Source: CAYPPG01 sp964412555
Lineage (GTDB): Bacteria; Hinthialibacterota; Hinthialibacteria; Hinthialibacterales; Hinthialibacteraceae
Length of the DNA stretch: 64,000 nucleotides
Assembly: GCA_964412555.1 (NCBI GenBank)
Contig: CAYPPG010000014.1
Span: 66,033 to 130,032, forward strand
Direction of reading: 5' to 3'
The translations under genes and the position numbers were made by a program. Position 1 is the stretch's first letter. Each line of letters starts with the position of its first letter. The notes below the pieces were generated by a model. The model was not told the DNA's origin, did no database searches, and worked only from the letters and a program-made list of their open reading frames with translations. Shown here piece by piece: positions 44,614-52,419 of the stretch.

Positions 44614-45552
44614 ATGAATTCTTACAATCAAGGCCTGTTCAACCAGAATAAAAAGATTGCCGAAAATTTTGATTTGTCGGAATCTATTATCATTTCTCCT
44701 GGCGATTGTCTTGATTTATTGAAAAACATTCCCGATGAATCGCTTCAACTTATTGTCACTTCACCTCCCTACAACATTGGCAAGGAATATGAGAAGAAAC
44801 TTCATCTTGATCGGTACCTTCACCAGCAAGAGCAGGTAATTACCGAATGTGTACGCGCTTTATCTGCCAAAGGCAGTATTTGCTGGCAAGTAGGTAACTA
44901 TGTTGACAGAGGAACTATCATTCCTCTGGACACGGTTCTCTATCCAATCTTTTCAAAACTCGGTCTAAAAATGCGGAACCGTATTATCTGGCATTTTGAG
45001 CACGGACTTCACTGCAGCCGCCGCTTTTCCGGACGGTATGAAACGATTATATGGTTTACCAAATCTGACGAGTATATTTTCAACCTCGATGCCGTGCGTG
45101 TCCCCCAGAAATATCCTGGGAAAAAGTATTTCAAAGGTCCTAAAGCGGGTCAGTATTCGTGTAATCCCCTCGGGAAAAATCCCGGAGATTTATGGGTAAT
45201 TCCCAATGTCAAAAGCAATCATGTTGAGAAAACCGAACATCCCTGCCAGTTTCCAGTTGAACTGATTGAACGATTGGTTCTTTCCCTGACAGATGAAGGT
45301 GAATGGGTGTTTGATCCTTTTCTTGGAACGGGAACGACAATCATTGCCGCTATTCGTCACGGTCGCCGAGGCGTTGGCGCGGAGATTTTTCCACCCTATA
45401 TAAAGATCGCTCGTCAAAGGATTCAACAAGAAATGAAAGGGACATTGCGTACTCGGCCTATGGATAAACCAGTGTATGATCCTATCGACGCAGGGAACAG
45501 CCTGACTGTTGCACCTTGGAAGAAAGATAACGGACAGTTTAAGTTATTCTAA
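44614..45552 (+). CDS. DNA methyltransferase (N4-cytosine/N6-adenine, beta class)
   Basis: 312 residues: catalytic motif TSPPYNIG early (about residue 50-57), SAM-binding motif DPFLGTGTT near residue 235, and a target-recognition region between. TSPPY-type motif IV plus this order is usual for N4-cytosine methyltransferases of type II systems. It is followed within 45 bases by a truncated BglII-family endonuclease, so it was probably part of an RGATCY/AGATCT-type system; this specificity is inference from the endonuclease. Confidence 0.9.
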   Translation: MNSYNQGLFNQNKKIAENFDLSESIIISPGDCLDLLKNIPDESLQLIVTSPPYNIGKEYEKKLHLDRYLHQQEQVITECVRALSAKGSICWQVGNYVDRGTIIPLDTVLYPIFSKLGLKMRNRIIWHFEHGLHCSRRFSGRYETIIWFTKSDEYIFNLDAVRVPQKYPGKKYFKGPKAGQYSCNPLGKNPGDLWVIPNVKSNHVEKTEHPCQFPVELIERLVLSLTDEGEWVFDPFLGTGTTIIAAIRHGRRGVGAEIFPPYIKIARQRIQQEMKGTLRTRPMDKPVYDPIDAGNSLTVAPWKKDNGQFKLF

Positions 45553-45595
45553 AACTATAAATTTATCCTAAAAATTGATCCGCAAGACGCTTACT

Positions 45596-45925
45596 ATGTC
45601 GGCGGAAAATCAAAAAAGAGAGATTGAAGCCGCTGGTGAAATGCCGATCTTCAGCTACAATCAAACCGATTTTGTTAAAGACCGTGTTGCCATTGAAGTG
45701 CAATTTGGGAAATATGCATTTGTAGCCTATGATCTCTTTGTCAAGCATCTCGCTTTCTATGTTGGGGATCATATCGATGTTGGAATTGAAATTCTGCCAA
45801 TGAAATCACTGCAAAGCCAAATGAGTTCAGGGGTTGCGTACTATAAGGGTGAATTTTACAACGTTGTTCGTCAGGGAAGAGGAGTTCCCGCAGTTCCGCT
45901 TGTTCTTATTGGACTTGATATATGA
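45596..45925 (+). pseudogene. N-terminally truncated BglII/BstYI-type restriction endonuclease
   Basis: The frame yields only 109 residues against about 200-220 for this family. An in-frame stop at 45569 closes the frame just after the methyltransferase. What remains contains D-x8-E-x-Q (TDFVKDRVAIEVQFGK), matching the spacing of the BglII catalytic Asp, Glu and Gln, and the C-terminal motif SSGVAYYKGEFYNVVRQGRGVP typical of the family. The N-terminal DNA-binding/dimerisation half is gone. It may be inactive. A TTG at 45575 adds seven residues. Confidence 0.7.
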
Positions 45926-45998
45926 GAAGATGAAGTATCTACCATTATGGGGTAGCCAAACGAATATCAGTCTTTAAGGTTTCTTTGTGTAAAACACC

Positions 45999-46520
45999 AT
46001 GAAACTCAAAGCCAATCCGCGCACATTTTTGACAAACAATGATTCTCCCTTCAGCCTCCATGCCCAAAAAAGATGGTTGCAAAAGAATCCATCTTTGGAC
46101 AACAAAAGAAAAAAAATCCTCGATACAATCCTGAAAACACAATCCGCTGACGGCAGTTGGGATGGTTTGGTGCTACCCACGATTCAAAATTTATTTTCCC
46201 TATGGTTGCTCCAAGAAGAGCCTAACGAACAGATTCATGCCGCCCTCGATTGGATGCTTGAAACCGATCACCCCCCTATGCAATGCACGAGTACCGATGG
46301 CGCGCCATACGACAATCTCTTTTTTCGTACGACACGGGAGGATAACCGGGCACTGCTGAGAATTTCCGGTGTTCCGTTCACTCAGGGATGTTCGGGATTT
46401 GTCAAAATGGGCGCAGCACTGTTTTTTGCCTGCGTGTTCGGGCGGGGGTGGAAGTTGTTGTATACTTTTCTTGTGGTTGATGCGCTGGAGCGGAAAGAGA
46501 TTGAATGGGGATACAGGTAA
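45999..46520 (+). CDS. Truncated prenyltransferase/terpene-cyclase-like repeat protein
   Basis: 173 residues, with the repeat motif ILDTILKTQSADGSWDG and a helical pair after it, as in alpha/alpha-toroid proteins (squalene cyclase or prenyltransferase type). Only about two repeats are present and the end (WGYR) is abrupt. It lies in a stretch with other broken genes, so it is probably a degraded fragment. Function unknown. Confidence 0.5.
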   Translation: MKLKANPRTFLTNNDSPFSLHAQKRWLQKNPSLDNKRKKILDTILKTQSADGSWDGLVLPTIQNLFSLWLLQEEPNEQIHAALDWMLETDHPPMQCTSTDGAPYDNLFFRTTREDNRALLRISGVPFTQGCSGFVKMGAALFFACVFGRGWKLLYTFLVVDALERKEIEWGYR

Positions 46521-46525
46521 ACCCA

Positions 46526-46693
46526 ATGACTAAATTAAACCAAGAAGAACATGAAATCCTTGATGTCTATGAATCCGGAAAAATGAAACGCGTCAGCCAT
46601 GCGGAGGAGTTGATTGAGCGTCATCAGGAATATGCGGAAGCCACATTGCGAAAAGACGCTCAAATCAATATTCGGATTTCCTCCAAAGATTAG
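46526..46693 (+). pseudogene. CopG-type antitoxin, C-terminally truncated
   Basis: 55 residues: MTKLNQEEHEILDVYESGKMKR...EYAEATLRKDAQINIRISSKD, the N-terminal part of the CopG/BrnA-type antitoxin family. It ends at TAG where the family normally continues with a ribbon-helix-helix. If one T were added at GATTAG the frame would continue DLES, so a one-base deletion may have created the stop. No toxin gene adjoins it. Confidence 0.55.
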
Positions 46694-46714
46694 AAAGCGA
46701 TCCTAATCCAATCA

Positions 46715-48085
46715 TCAATCCCACATCTCACGAATCAACCGAACCGTTTCGTCCACTAATACTTGGCCGCCTTTCGGACCGATGACAAATTTATCCGCAC
46801 TATACCCCCCGCCGGCAATCGCTTTTTCGGTCGGAAGATATCCGTTCGATTGACAGGAAAGCTGTACCAGAAAAGTCAAAATGGCTGGGCTGCGCGCTTT
46901 CATTCGGAGTCCGTAATCGATATAAAGTTCAAAAGGATTGGTTGCTATGGCGATTTCACCGAGGCGAAGGACATGAAATTCGATTGAGGTAATATGTTCG
47001 ATTTTGTAAAACGGTTCCGTGTAATCCGGATGAGGAGGAAGATCGGCATGCGCAACCGTATGTTCAAAAACGATATTGGTTTCGATCCCTTCCTTGGCAT
47101 AGGAGTGCACATCTTCGACAGCATCGGCAATCCGGCGGGCGATTTCCTGCCGGCGCGACAACCCTCTTCGCTCCACCATAATCTGTTCCGCACGCTTGCG
47201 GTACATCAAATGCGGCGAAATATCTCCGGCAGCGGCGCATTGCGGGAAAACATAAAGGTCATCGGAAAATCGCTTGCGTAACTCCACTCGTACATCATGC
47301 CAAAAATCGGCGGAGATATCGCTCATGCCTTCCGTTTCCTGTGAGGGACAGGCGATATTGATTACGACACCCGTCAATTTTTCTTCGGAATCCCAGAAGT
47401 ATAGCAATTCCACTGCATGATCTTCATATCCCTCGATACGAGAAAAATCGTCTTGAGCCGTATTTCCGTACATCCTGCTTGTTCCGTCAAAATAGACTGC
47501 TCGCCGGTTGTGTCCCACTACGGCATGCCCCAGCCCCCAACTCATTCCAGCCGGTTTTCGACTTTTCCAGGCGTTCACTGCCGCTTCGGCTAACTGCTTC
47601 ACAAAAAAATCACCGTATTCTGAAGCCTTCATGACTCCTTCATCTTCGCTGACATCATACAAACCTCCATACGCCCCATTTACGAAACCGGGAGCCGTGT
47701 GTGTATGCGTTGCGTTCATGAACAATTTATCGGCATCGAAATCATCCAATTTTTCACGCACCCGGTCCTTCACGCGATCTTGCATGGCCTTGCGAATACC
47801 GATCACATCGCAGGAAATCATGATGGCCTGTTCGACTTGGCCATCTTCACTGCGCGTTTCTAACGCCAATGCGGTTGCCGTAAGCGGATCGAGCACGTTT
47901 TCCGAGATACGCTTGCGAAGCTGTCCAACCAGCGCCACCGGTTTGTCCGGTGTAATATCGATAGATGACCAGCCGATATAGAGGGGATGTTCTTCATTTT
48001 GAGCGGCAAATGGATTTATCTCAAAACTACAACAACAGATTATTAGCAGTGATATTTTTGTTATTTTTCGGATAAAAAGCATCAT
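46715..48085 (-). CDS. Neutral/alkaline non-lysosomal ceramidase-like exported protein
   Basis: 456 residues. Signal peptide (IRKITKISLLIICCCSF) followed by YIGWSSIDITPDKPVALVGQ. The metal-binding region NATHTHTAPG and GHAVVGHNRR are characteristic of neutral ceramidase N-domains. The C-terminal ceramidase Ig-like domain is absent; this shorter form is common in environmental bacteria and its substrate is not established. GGAGG precedes the ATG. The gap behind it contains a REP-like hairpin pair. Confidence 0.85.
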   Translation of the reverse strand: MMLFIRKITKISLLIICCCSFEINPFAAQNEEHPLYIGWSSIDITPDKPVALVGQLRKRISENVLDPLTATALALETRSEDGQVEQAIMISCDVIGIRKAMQDRVKDRVREKLDDFDADKLFMNATHTHTAPGFVNGAYGGLYDVSEDEGVMKASEYGDFFVKQLAEAAVNAWKSRKPAGMSWGLGHAVVGHNRRAVYFDGTSRMYGNTAQDDFSRIEGYEDHAVELLYFWDSEEKLTGVVINIACPSQETEGMSDISADFWHDVRVELRKRFSDDLYVFPQCAAAGDISPHLMYRKRAEQIMVERRGLSRRQEIARRIADAVEDVHSYAKEGIETNIVFEHTVAHADLPPHPDYTEPFYKIEHITSIEFHVLRLGEIAIATNPFELYIDYGLRMKARSPAILTFLVQLSCQSNGYLPTEKAIAGGGYSADKFVIGPKGGQVLVDETVRLIREMWD

Positions 48086-48113
48086 GGCTTATTAGCCTCC
48101 TTTGAATTGTATC

Positions 48114-48159
48114 GCCGCCGTCCCGGCGGCTCTTTTGGACGTGCCGGCAGGATGCCGGC
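48114..48159. repeat. Tandem GC-rich hairpins (REP-like doublet)
   Basis: GCCGCCG-TCC-CGGCGGC (48114-48130) and GCCGGCA-GGA-TGCCGGC (48143-48159), two perfect 7-bp stems separated by 12 bases. The second equals, on the opposite strand, the core of the element at 63933. It starts the gap directly after the Gfo/Idh/MocA stop. Confidence 0.7.
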
Positions 48160-48160
48160 G

Positions 48161-49474
48161 TTATAGGGTCCATGGTTCTCGCATCGGCCGGGATAGCATG
48201 GCGTTGGCTTCATCATCATCGATGAATCGCTCTTTTTCAGGATTCCATTTCAGCTTTCGCCCTAATCGTGTCGCAATATTGGATAGCTGGCAAAGGGTAT
48301 CCGAATGAACAGCCGTGTCGATCGGGCAAACCGTTTCCTTTCGTGTCTTCACAGCATCGAGGAAATTATGGTAATGATCTTCGCTTTTGTACAATTGGAT
48401 TTCATCATCTTTGATCTTCTCTTCCAGCAAGGATTTCGGATTCGCGTCCATGCCGCCCCGGTTCACATGCGCCCAGCCCTCGCTTCCTTCGAATTTCACC
48501 CCCTGTTTGCATTTTCCTTGATTATCCGTGTAAATCATCTTGACACCGTTGGCATAGGTGAATTCAAGTTCCCACTTCATGCAGCAGTCTGCAATGCCTT
48601 CTTTGGGGAATTCCCCCGTCCCCTCTACTTCAATGGGAGATGTATCGTCAGTTCCATTGCCCCATTGCGCGATATCGAGATGATGTACTCCCCAGTTCGC
48701 GATGAATCCCAAACAATAATCGTTGATGTGATACCACGTGCTGTAGCTTTCCTCCTTGGTATAAGGGCGGCAGCGTTGGTACGAATACGGAACCATCGGC
48801 GCGGGGCCAAGCCACATGTTATAATCGAATCCCACAGGAACTGGAATGATGGGATCCTGCGGGATACCCCAGCTGGCTGGAGCACCGACATAGATTGTTT
48901 GCACTTTTCCCATTCGCGCATTTCGAGCCAATTCACAAACGAATCGGAATTGTTCCGAGGAACGCTGCTGCGTTCCGAATTGGAAGACATTTTTATTCTT
49001 TTTGATCGCTTTACGCAACGCTTGTGCCTGTTCGAGACTCACTCCAACCGGCTTTTCGTAGTACATATCTTTCCCTGCTTCGGACGCGGCAATCCCAACC
49101 AGCACATGCCAATGATCGGGAACGGCGATACTGACTGCATCGATATCCTCCCGTGCGAGCAGATGCCTGAAATCATTATACGGAGTACAATCGGAACCTC
49201 CATAATAATCATTGACAATATCCACTGCTTTTTTCCGTTGATCGGCGAATACATCACAAACCGCCAAAATCCGCACGTCGTCATGCCGCATGAATTGTCT
49301 CATGTTGTTGGTTCCGCGTATTCCCAAACCGATACTGCCGATGTTGATTTTCTCATTCGGCGCCACTGTTCCCTCTCTTCCCAACACGGAAGAAGGAACA
49401 ATAAGTGGCGCACCAGCCAACATTGCTACAGTTGCTGATAAAAAAGACCGTCGATGGATACACTGTTTGCTCAT
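48161..49474 (-). CDS. Tat-exported Gfo/Idh/MocA-family oxidoreductase
   Basis: 437 residues from the ATG at 49474 (GGGGAG upstream). Twin-arginine signal (HRRSFLSATVAMLAGAP) for export of a folded cofactor-bound protein. NAD(P)-binding motif NIGSIGLGIRGTNNM, catalytic-domain motif DMYYEKPVGVSLEQAQ and the C-terminal DHWHVLVGIAA and HHLDIAQWG features. Proteins of this type act on sugar derivatives; the substrate is unknown. It may be co-transcribed with the ceramidase-like gene. Confidence 0.88.
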   Translation of the reverse strand: MSKQCIHRRSFLSATVAMLAGAPLIVPSSVLGREGTVAPNEKINIGSIGLGIRGTNNMRQFMRHDDVRILAVCDVFADQRKKAVDIVNDYYGGSDCTPYNDFRHLLAREDIDAVSIAVPDHWHVLVGIAASEAGKDMYYEKPVGVSLEQAQALRKAIKKNKNVFQFGTQQRSSEQFRFVCELARNARMGKVQTIYVGAPASWGIPQDPIIPVPVGFDYNMWLGPAPMVPYSYQRCRPYTKEESYSTWYHINDYCLGFIANWGVHHLDIAQWGNGTDDTSPIEVEGTGEFPKEGIADCCMKWELEFTYANGVKMIYTDNQGKCKQGVKFEGSEGWAHVNRGGMDANPKSLLEEKIKDDEIQLYKSEDHYHNFLDAVKTRKETVCPIDTAVHSDTLCQLSNIATRLGRKLKWNPEKERFIDDDEANAMLSRPMREPWTL

Positions 49475-49702
49475 GCTCGTATCTCCCCAAAATGATTTGT
49501 CTTCATATTCGCACATATCGTCTCGATTGACAAGCATCCTCATCCCGATTGGATGAGAGAACATTGGGAAGAGCGGACAAGATAATTATACTATAAATGA
49601 TAAAACTGTCGCCTCGAAATGATTATCATTTTAATCCTTGCATTTTAGGAAGATATTCATCAACATGCTTACATGGATTGAATATTATGGAAAGGAAATC
49701 TT

Positions 49703-50749
49703 TTGAGTAGAGATATCACGACTCTTCCGATTTTGGGAATTTGCGGTTGGAGTGGTTCAGGGAAATCCACATTGATCGAATCCGTCCTTCCCCCGCTCAT
49801 CGCAAGAGGGCTAAAAGTAGGTGTCAAAAAGTATGCTTCACACCGTCTCGATGTGGATCATCCAGGAAAAGACAGCGACCGGTTTTTCCAAGCCGGAGCG
49901 GATGTCATGCTTCAATCTCCGGATGAAGGCTTTACGCGATTTCATGATCCACAACGAAAACAAGCCGAAAAAGAATTGGTTGATTTATGCAATGATTACG
50001 ACTTGATTCTTGTCGAAGGTCACAAACAATTCTCCATCCCCAAAATATGGGTGATGAAAGATAAAGATGATTCCCCTCCCGACCATATACCAAATATCGT
50101 CTTGGCTCTTTCTCCGGAATTAGATCGAAAAGTATCTTTTTTGAAATGGATTGAAGAATGGCTCCCTCGTCAATGGGAAAAAACGACGGTCTATGGGTGT
50201 GTTCTTATTGGGGGGAAAAGTACGCGAATGGGTACACCTAAGCATCTCATATACCATGCAAACAAAACTTGGCTTGAAACCATCGTCGCCCATCTCCAAC
50301 CGATAACAGAACAAATAGTGATTGCCGGAGGGGGTGAAGTACCAACACCACTCGCCCACCTTCAACGGTTACCCGATATTCCGGAAGCCAAAGGTCCAAT
50401 AGCAGGTCTTCTTTCCGCGATGCGTTGGGCGCCCCATGCTTCTTGGCTCGTCAATGCATGTGATCTCCCCCTCATTCAACAAAAAGCGCTGACCTGGTTG
50501 TTAGAAGAAAGAGAGCCAGGAGTGTGGGGTGTGATTCCCCAATTGCCACAGAGCGATTCCATTGAACCGTTGGCAGCGTATTACGATTTTCGGCTGGTTC
50601 ACGTGCTTGAAGAAATGGTATCGGCCAACAACTACCGCCTCTCAGATTTGGCACACCATCCTAAGGTTGCAACACCGATGCCGCATTGCAATCTTTTACC
50701 CTGTTGGAAGAATTTTAATTCGCAAGCGGATTTGGAATCAATTCAGTAA
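49703..50749 (+). CDS. MobB-MobA fusion protein (molybdenum cofactor biosynthesis)
   Basis: 348 residues from a TTG preceded by AAAGGA. Residues 1-160 are MobB-like (P-loop GWSGSGKSTLIESVLPPLI; LILVEGHKQFSIPKIWV); residues 163-348 are MobA-like (GCVLIGGKSTRMGTPKHLI; EAKGPIAGLLSAM; VNACDLPLI). MobA attaches GMP to molybdopterin, and MobB is its accessory GTPase. No other Moco genes or molybdoenzymes are nearby. The fusion itself has been described in other bacteria. Confidence 0.9.
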   Translation: MSRDITTLPILGICGWSGSGKSTLIESVLPPLIARGLKVGVKKYASHRLDVDHPGKDSDRFFQAGADVMLQSPDEGFTRFHDPQRKQAEKELVDLCNDYDLILVEGHKQFSIPKIWVMKDKDDSPPDHIPNIVLALSPELDRKVSFLKWIEEWLPRQWEKTTVYGCVLIGGKSTRMGTPKHLIYHANKTWLETIVAHLQPITEQIVIAGGGEVPTPLAHLQRLPDIPEAKGPIAGLLSAMRWAPHASWLVNACDLPLIQQKALTWLLEEREPGVWGVIPQLPQSDSIEPLAAYYDFRLVHVLEEMVSANNYRLSDLAHHPKVATPMPHCNLLPCWKNFNSQADLESIQ

Positions 50750-50758
50750 AAAACTATT

Positions 50759-51247
50759 TCAATGAAGTGTTTGAATCGGATTATGAACCCTAAGTTCACT
50801 AAAATATTTACGATAAAAACCACGATCCCTAGAAATGAGTACGTCAGCTAGAATTTCTGCATGCGCTCCGATGATAAAATCACTTATAAGATGGTGCGGA
50901 ATAATTATTTTATTTTTACAAAAAAGACAATTCAGATCAAACGATTTTCCACATGAAGGACAAAGATTTTTTTTCTCCCGGTTTTTAGCATATTGATTCC
51001 AAATTTTTCCGACTTTCCAAAGAACATTTTCCGTTGATTCGACGAAACGAATTGGCGTTTCACGCAAAAATTGATTCAATGATTTCAAATCACTAAATTG
51101 AGCGGAAAGTTCTCCAAAAACAATTTCACTGATAATAAGTTCACCTTGCTTCACTGCCTGATCAATGCTTCTCAGCGAATACCTGGCAAAATCTGAATTC
51201 GGGATAAGAACATCCAGTAATACATTTGTATCAATTGCTGATATCAT
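50759..51247 (-). CDS. vapC: VapC-type PIN toxin with embedded zinc ribbon
   Basis: 162 residues. PIN nuclease acidic residues: DTNVLLDVL (N-term), EIVFGEL, SDFIIGAH and SRDRGFY. Inserted before the third block is CPSCGKSFDLNCLFC (C-x2-C-x7-C-x2-C), a four-cysteine zinc ribbon. The gene overlaps vapB by 17 bases, the usual antitoxin-first arrangement. GAGG is eight bases before the ATG. It cleaves RNA when free of the antitoxin, by family analogy. Confidence 0.9.
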   Translation of the reverse strand: MISAIDTNVLLDVLIPNSDFARYSLRSIDQAVKQGELIISEIVFGELSAQFSDLKSLNQFLRETPIRFVESTENVLWKVGKIWNQYAKNREKKNLCPSCGKSFDLNCLFCKNKIIIPHHLISDFIIGAHAEILADVLISRDRGFYRKYFSELRVHNPIQTLH

Positions 51248-51473
51248 CAGCAATTCCTCTCATATCGTTGATGATATCATCAACTTTTTTTCCTTGGAGA
51301 TGAGACAAATATCCAACATATTTATATATACCACTAGTTTTTTGTTCTTTTTTCTGAAGAACAGCCCGATCATCCTGGATTTCGAAAATGAGCTCATCCC
51401 CCTGCTTTATATTGAGTTGTTTGCGTACAGAAATGGGAATCGTTATTTGGCCTTTTTGAGTAACCCGCGGCAT
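51231..51473 (-). CDS. vapB: AbrB/MazE-type antitoxin (VapB)
   Basis: 80 residues. N-terminal AbrB swapped-hairpin domain (PRVTQKGQITIPISVRKQLNIKQGDELIFEI) binds DNA, and the C-terminal tail should wrap the toxin. GAGG lies six bases before the ATG. A promoter with overlapping direct repeats lies just upstream, in keeping with autoregulation. Confidence 0.9.
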   Translation of the reverse strand: MPRVTQKGQITIPISVRKQLNIKQGDELIFEIQDDRAVLQKKEQKTSGIYKYVGYLSHLQGKKVDDIINDMRGIADDISN

Positions 51474-51491
51474 GGTAATCCTCACTGCATG

Positions 51492-51532
51492 GTATTACCT
51501 TATAGTATTACTTATTCAACCATACTTGTCAA
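51492..51532 (-). promoter_or_regulatory. vapBC promoter with repeat operator
   Basis: On the minus strand, TTGACA (51527-51532), a 17-base spacer and AATACT (51504-51509). Two GTAATAC repeats, seen as GTATTAC at 51492-51498 and 51505-51511, overlap the -10 and flank the start site. This is the expected arrangement for an AbrB-type autorepressor. Confidence 0.65.
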
Positions 51533-51639
51533 TCAAAATTGAATTCATTTCTATTCAAAGTAGATTTCCTCTAAATCCGTCTCGATTCCAATATCCGAGC
51601 CATCCCAATCAATGCAAACGATGAAGTGTTTGCATTATT

Positions 51640-52413
51640 TTAGAGAGGTTTCTGACAGATGAAATGAATTCGCTCACATTTGTTTTGTACCGGCAATTCG
51701 GTGATGTTGTGAAAGGTCCCTAATATTTCAAAACCGGTCTCCCCAAGCATCCTCATCAAGTCCGCATTGGAATATACCCGTTGTGAGTGCATTTCCACAT
51801 ATTTCTCAAAATATCCCCGTTTTTTTAAAAAAAGCGATACTTTGGAAATACAAATTTTGGTCTCCAGATTGTATTCATTTTCCCAGATATAGGAGGAATC
51901 CTCGAAGTTTTCGGCAAACGTGTATCCCGCAAAATTATGGAGCAAATTATATTCTGTCGTCACATCGAAGATAAACGCTCCCCCGGGCCGGATATGAGTA
52001 AAGGATTTTTCGAAACACTGCATAATTTTGTCTTCATCAAGAAGATAATTCAAACTATCATACAAACAGGCAATCAGATCAAAATCACGGTCGAGTTTGA
52101 GGGTTGAAAACGATTCCATCGCTCCTCGATACAGCGAAATGTCCAAACCTTCCTGTTTGAATTTTTTTCTTGCTTGTTTGAGCATTTGATCGGAAAAATC
52201 AATTCCGACAACTTCATATCCATTTTTTGCCAATCGTAGAGCCAGGCTGCCCGTGCCACAGGCCAGTTCCAAAATCTTCTGCACCTTTATATCGAAACGC
52301 TTGCAGAGTGTAAGGATATACTGTGCCCATGAATCATAATCGACATCCCGCATGACTTGATCATAAATTTCAGCAAAAGCGCTATACACAGAATTTTGTC
52401 GTTGTTTTTTCAT
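51640..52413 (-). CDS. SAM-dependent methyltransferase
   Basis: 257 residues, class I fold: motif I ILELACGTGSLALRLA, motif II VVGIDFSDQML, then YDSLNYL and the motif after HIRPGGAFIFDV. Substrate unknown. It follows the glycosyltransferase gene by a few bases, so it may methylate a small molecule or sugar in the same pathway. Confidence 0.88.
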   Translation of the reverse strand: MKKQRQNSVYSAFAEIYDQVMRDVDYDSWAQYILTLCKRFDIKVQKILELACGTGSLALRLAKNGYEVVGIDFSDQMLKQARKKFKQEGLDISLYRGAMESFSTLKLDRDFDLIACLYDSLNYLLDEDKIMQCFEKSFTHIRPGGAFIFDVTTEYNLLHNFAGYTFAENFEDSSYIWENEYNLETKICISKVSLFLKKRGYFEKYVEMHSQRVYSNADLMRMLGETGFEILGTFHNITELPVQNKCERIHFICQKPL

Positions 52414-52419
52414 CAAGGA

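Noticed and set aside
48305..49438. Plus-strand 377-codon frame
   Set aside because: It is an antisense shadow of the Gfo/Idh/MocA gene, which has a Tat signal and NAD-binding motif.
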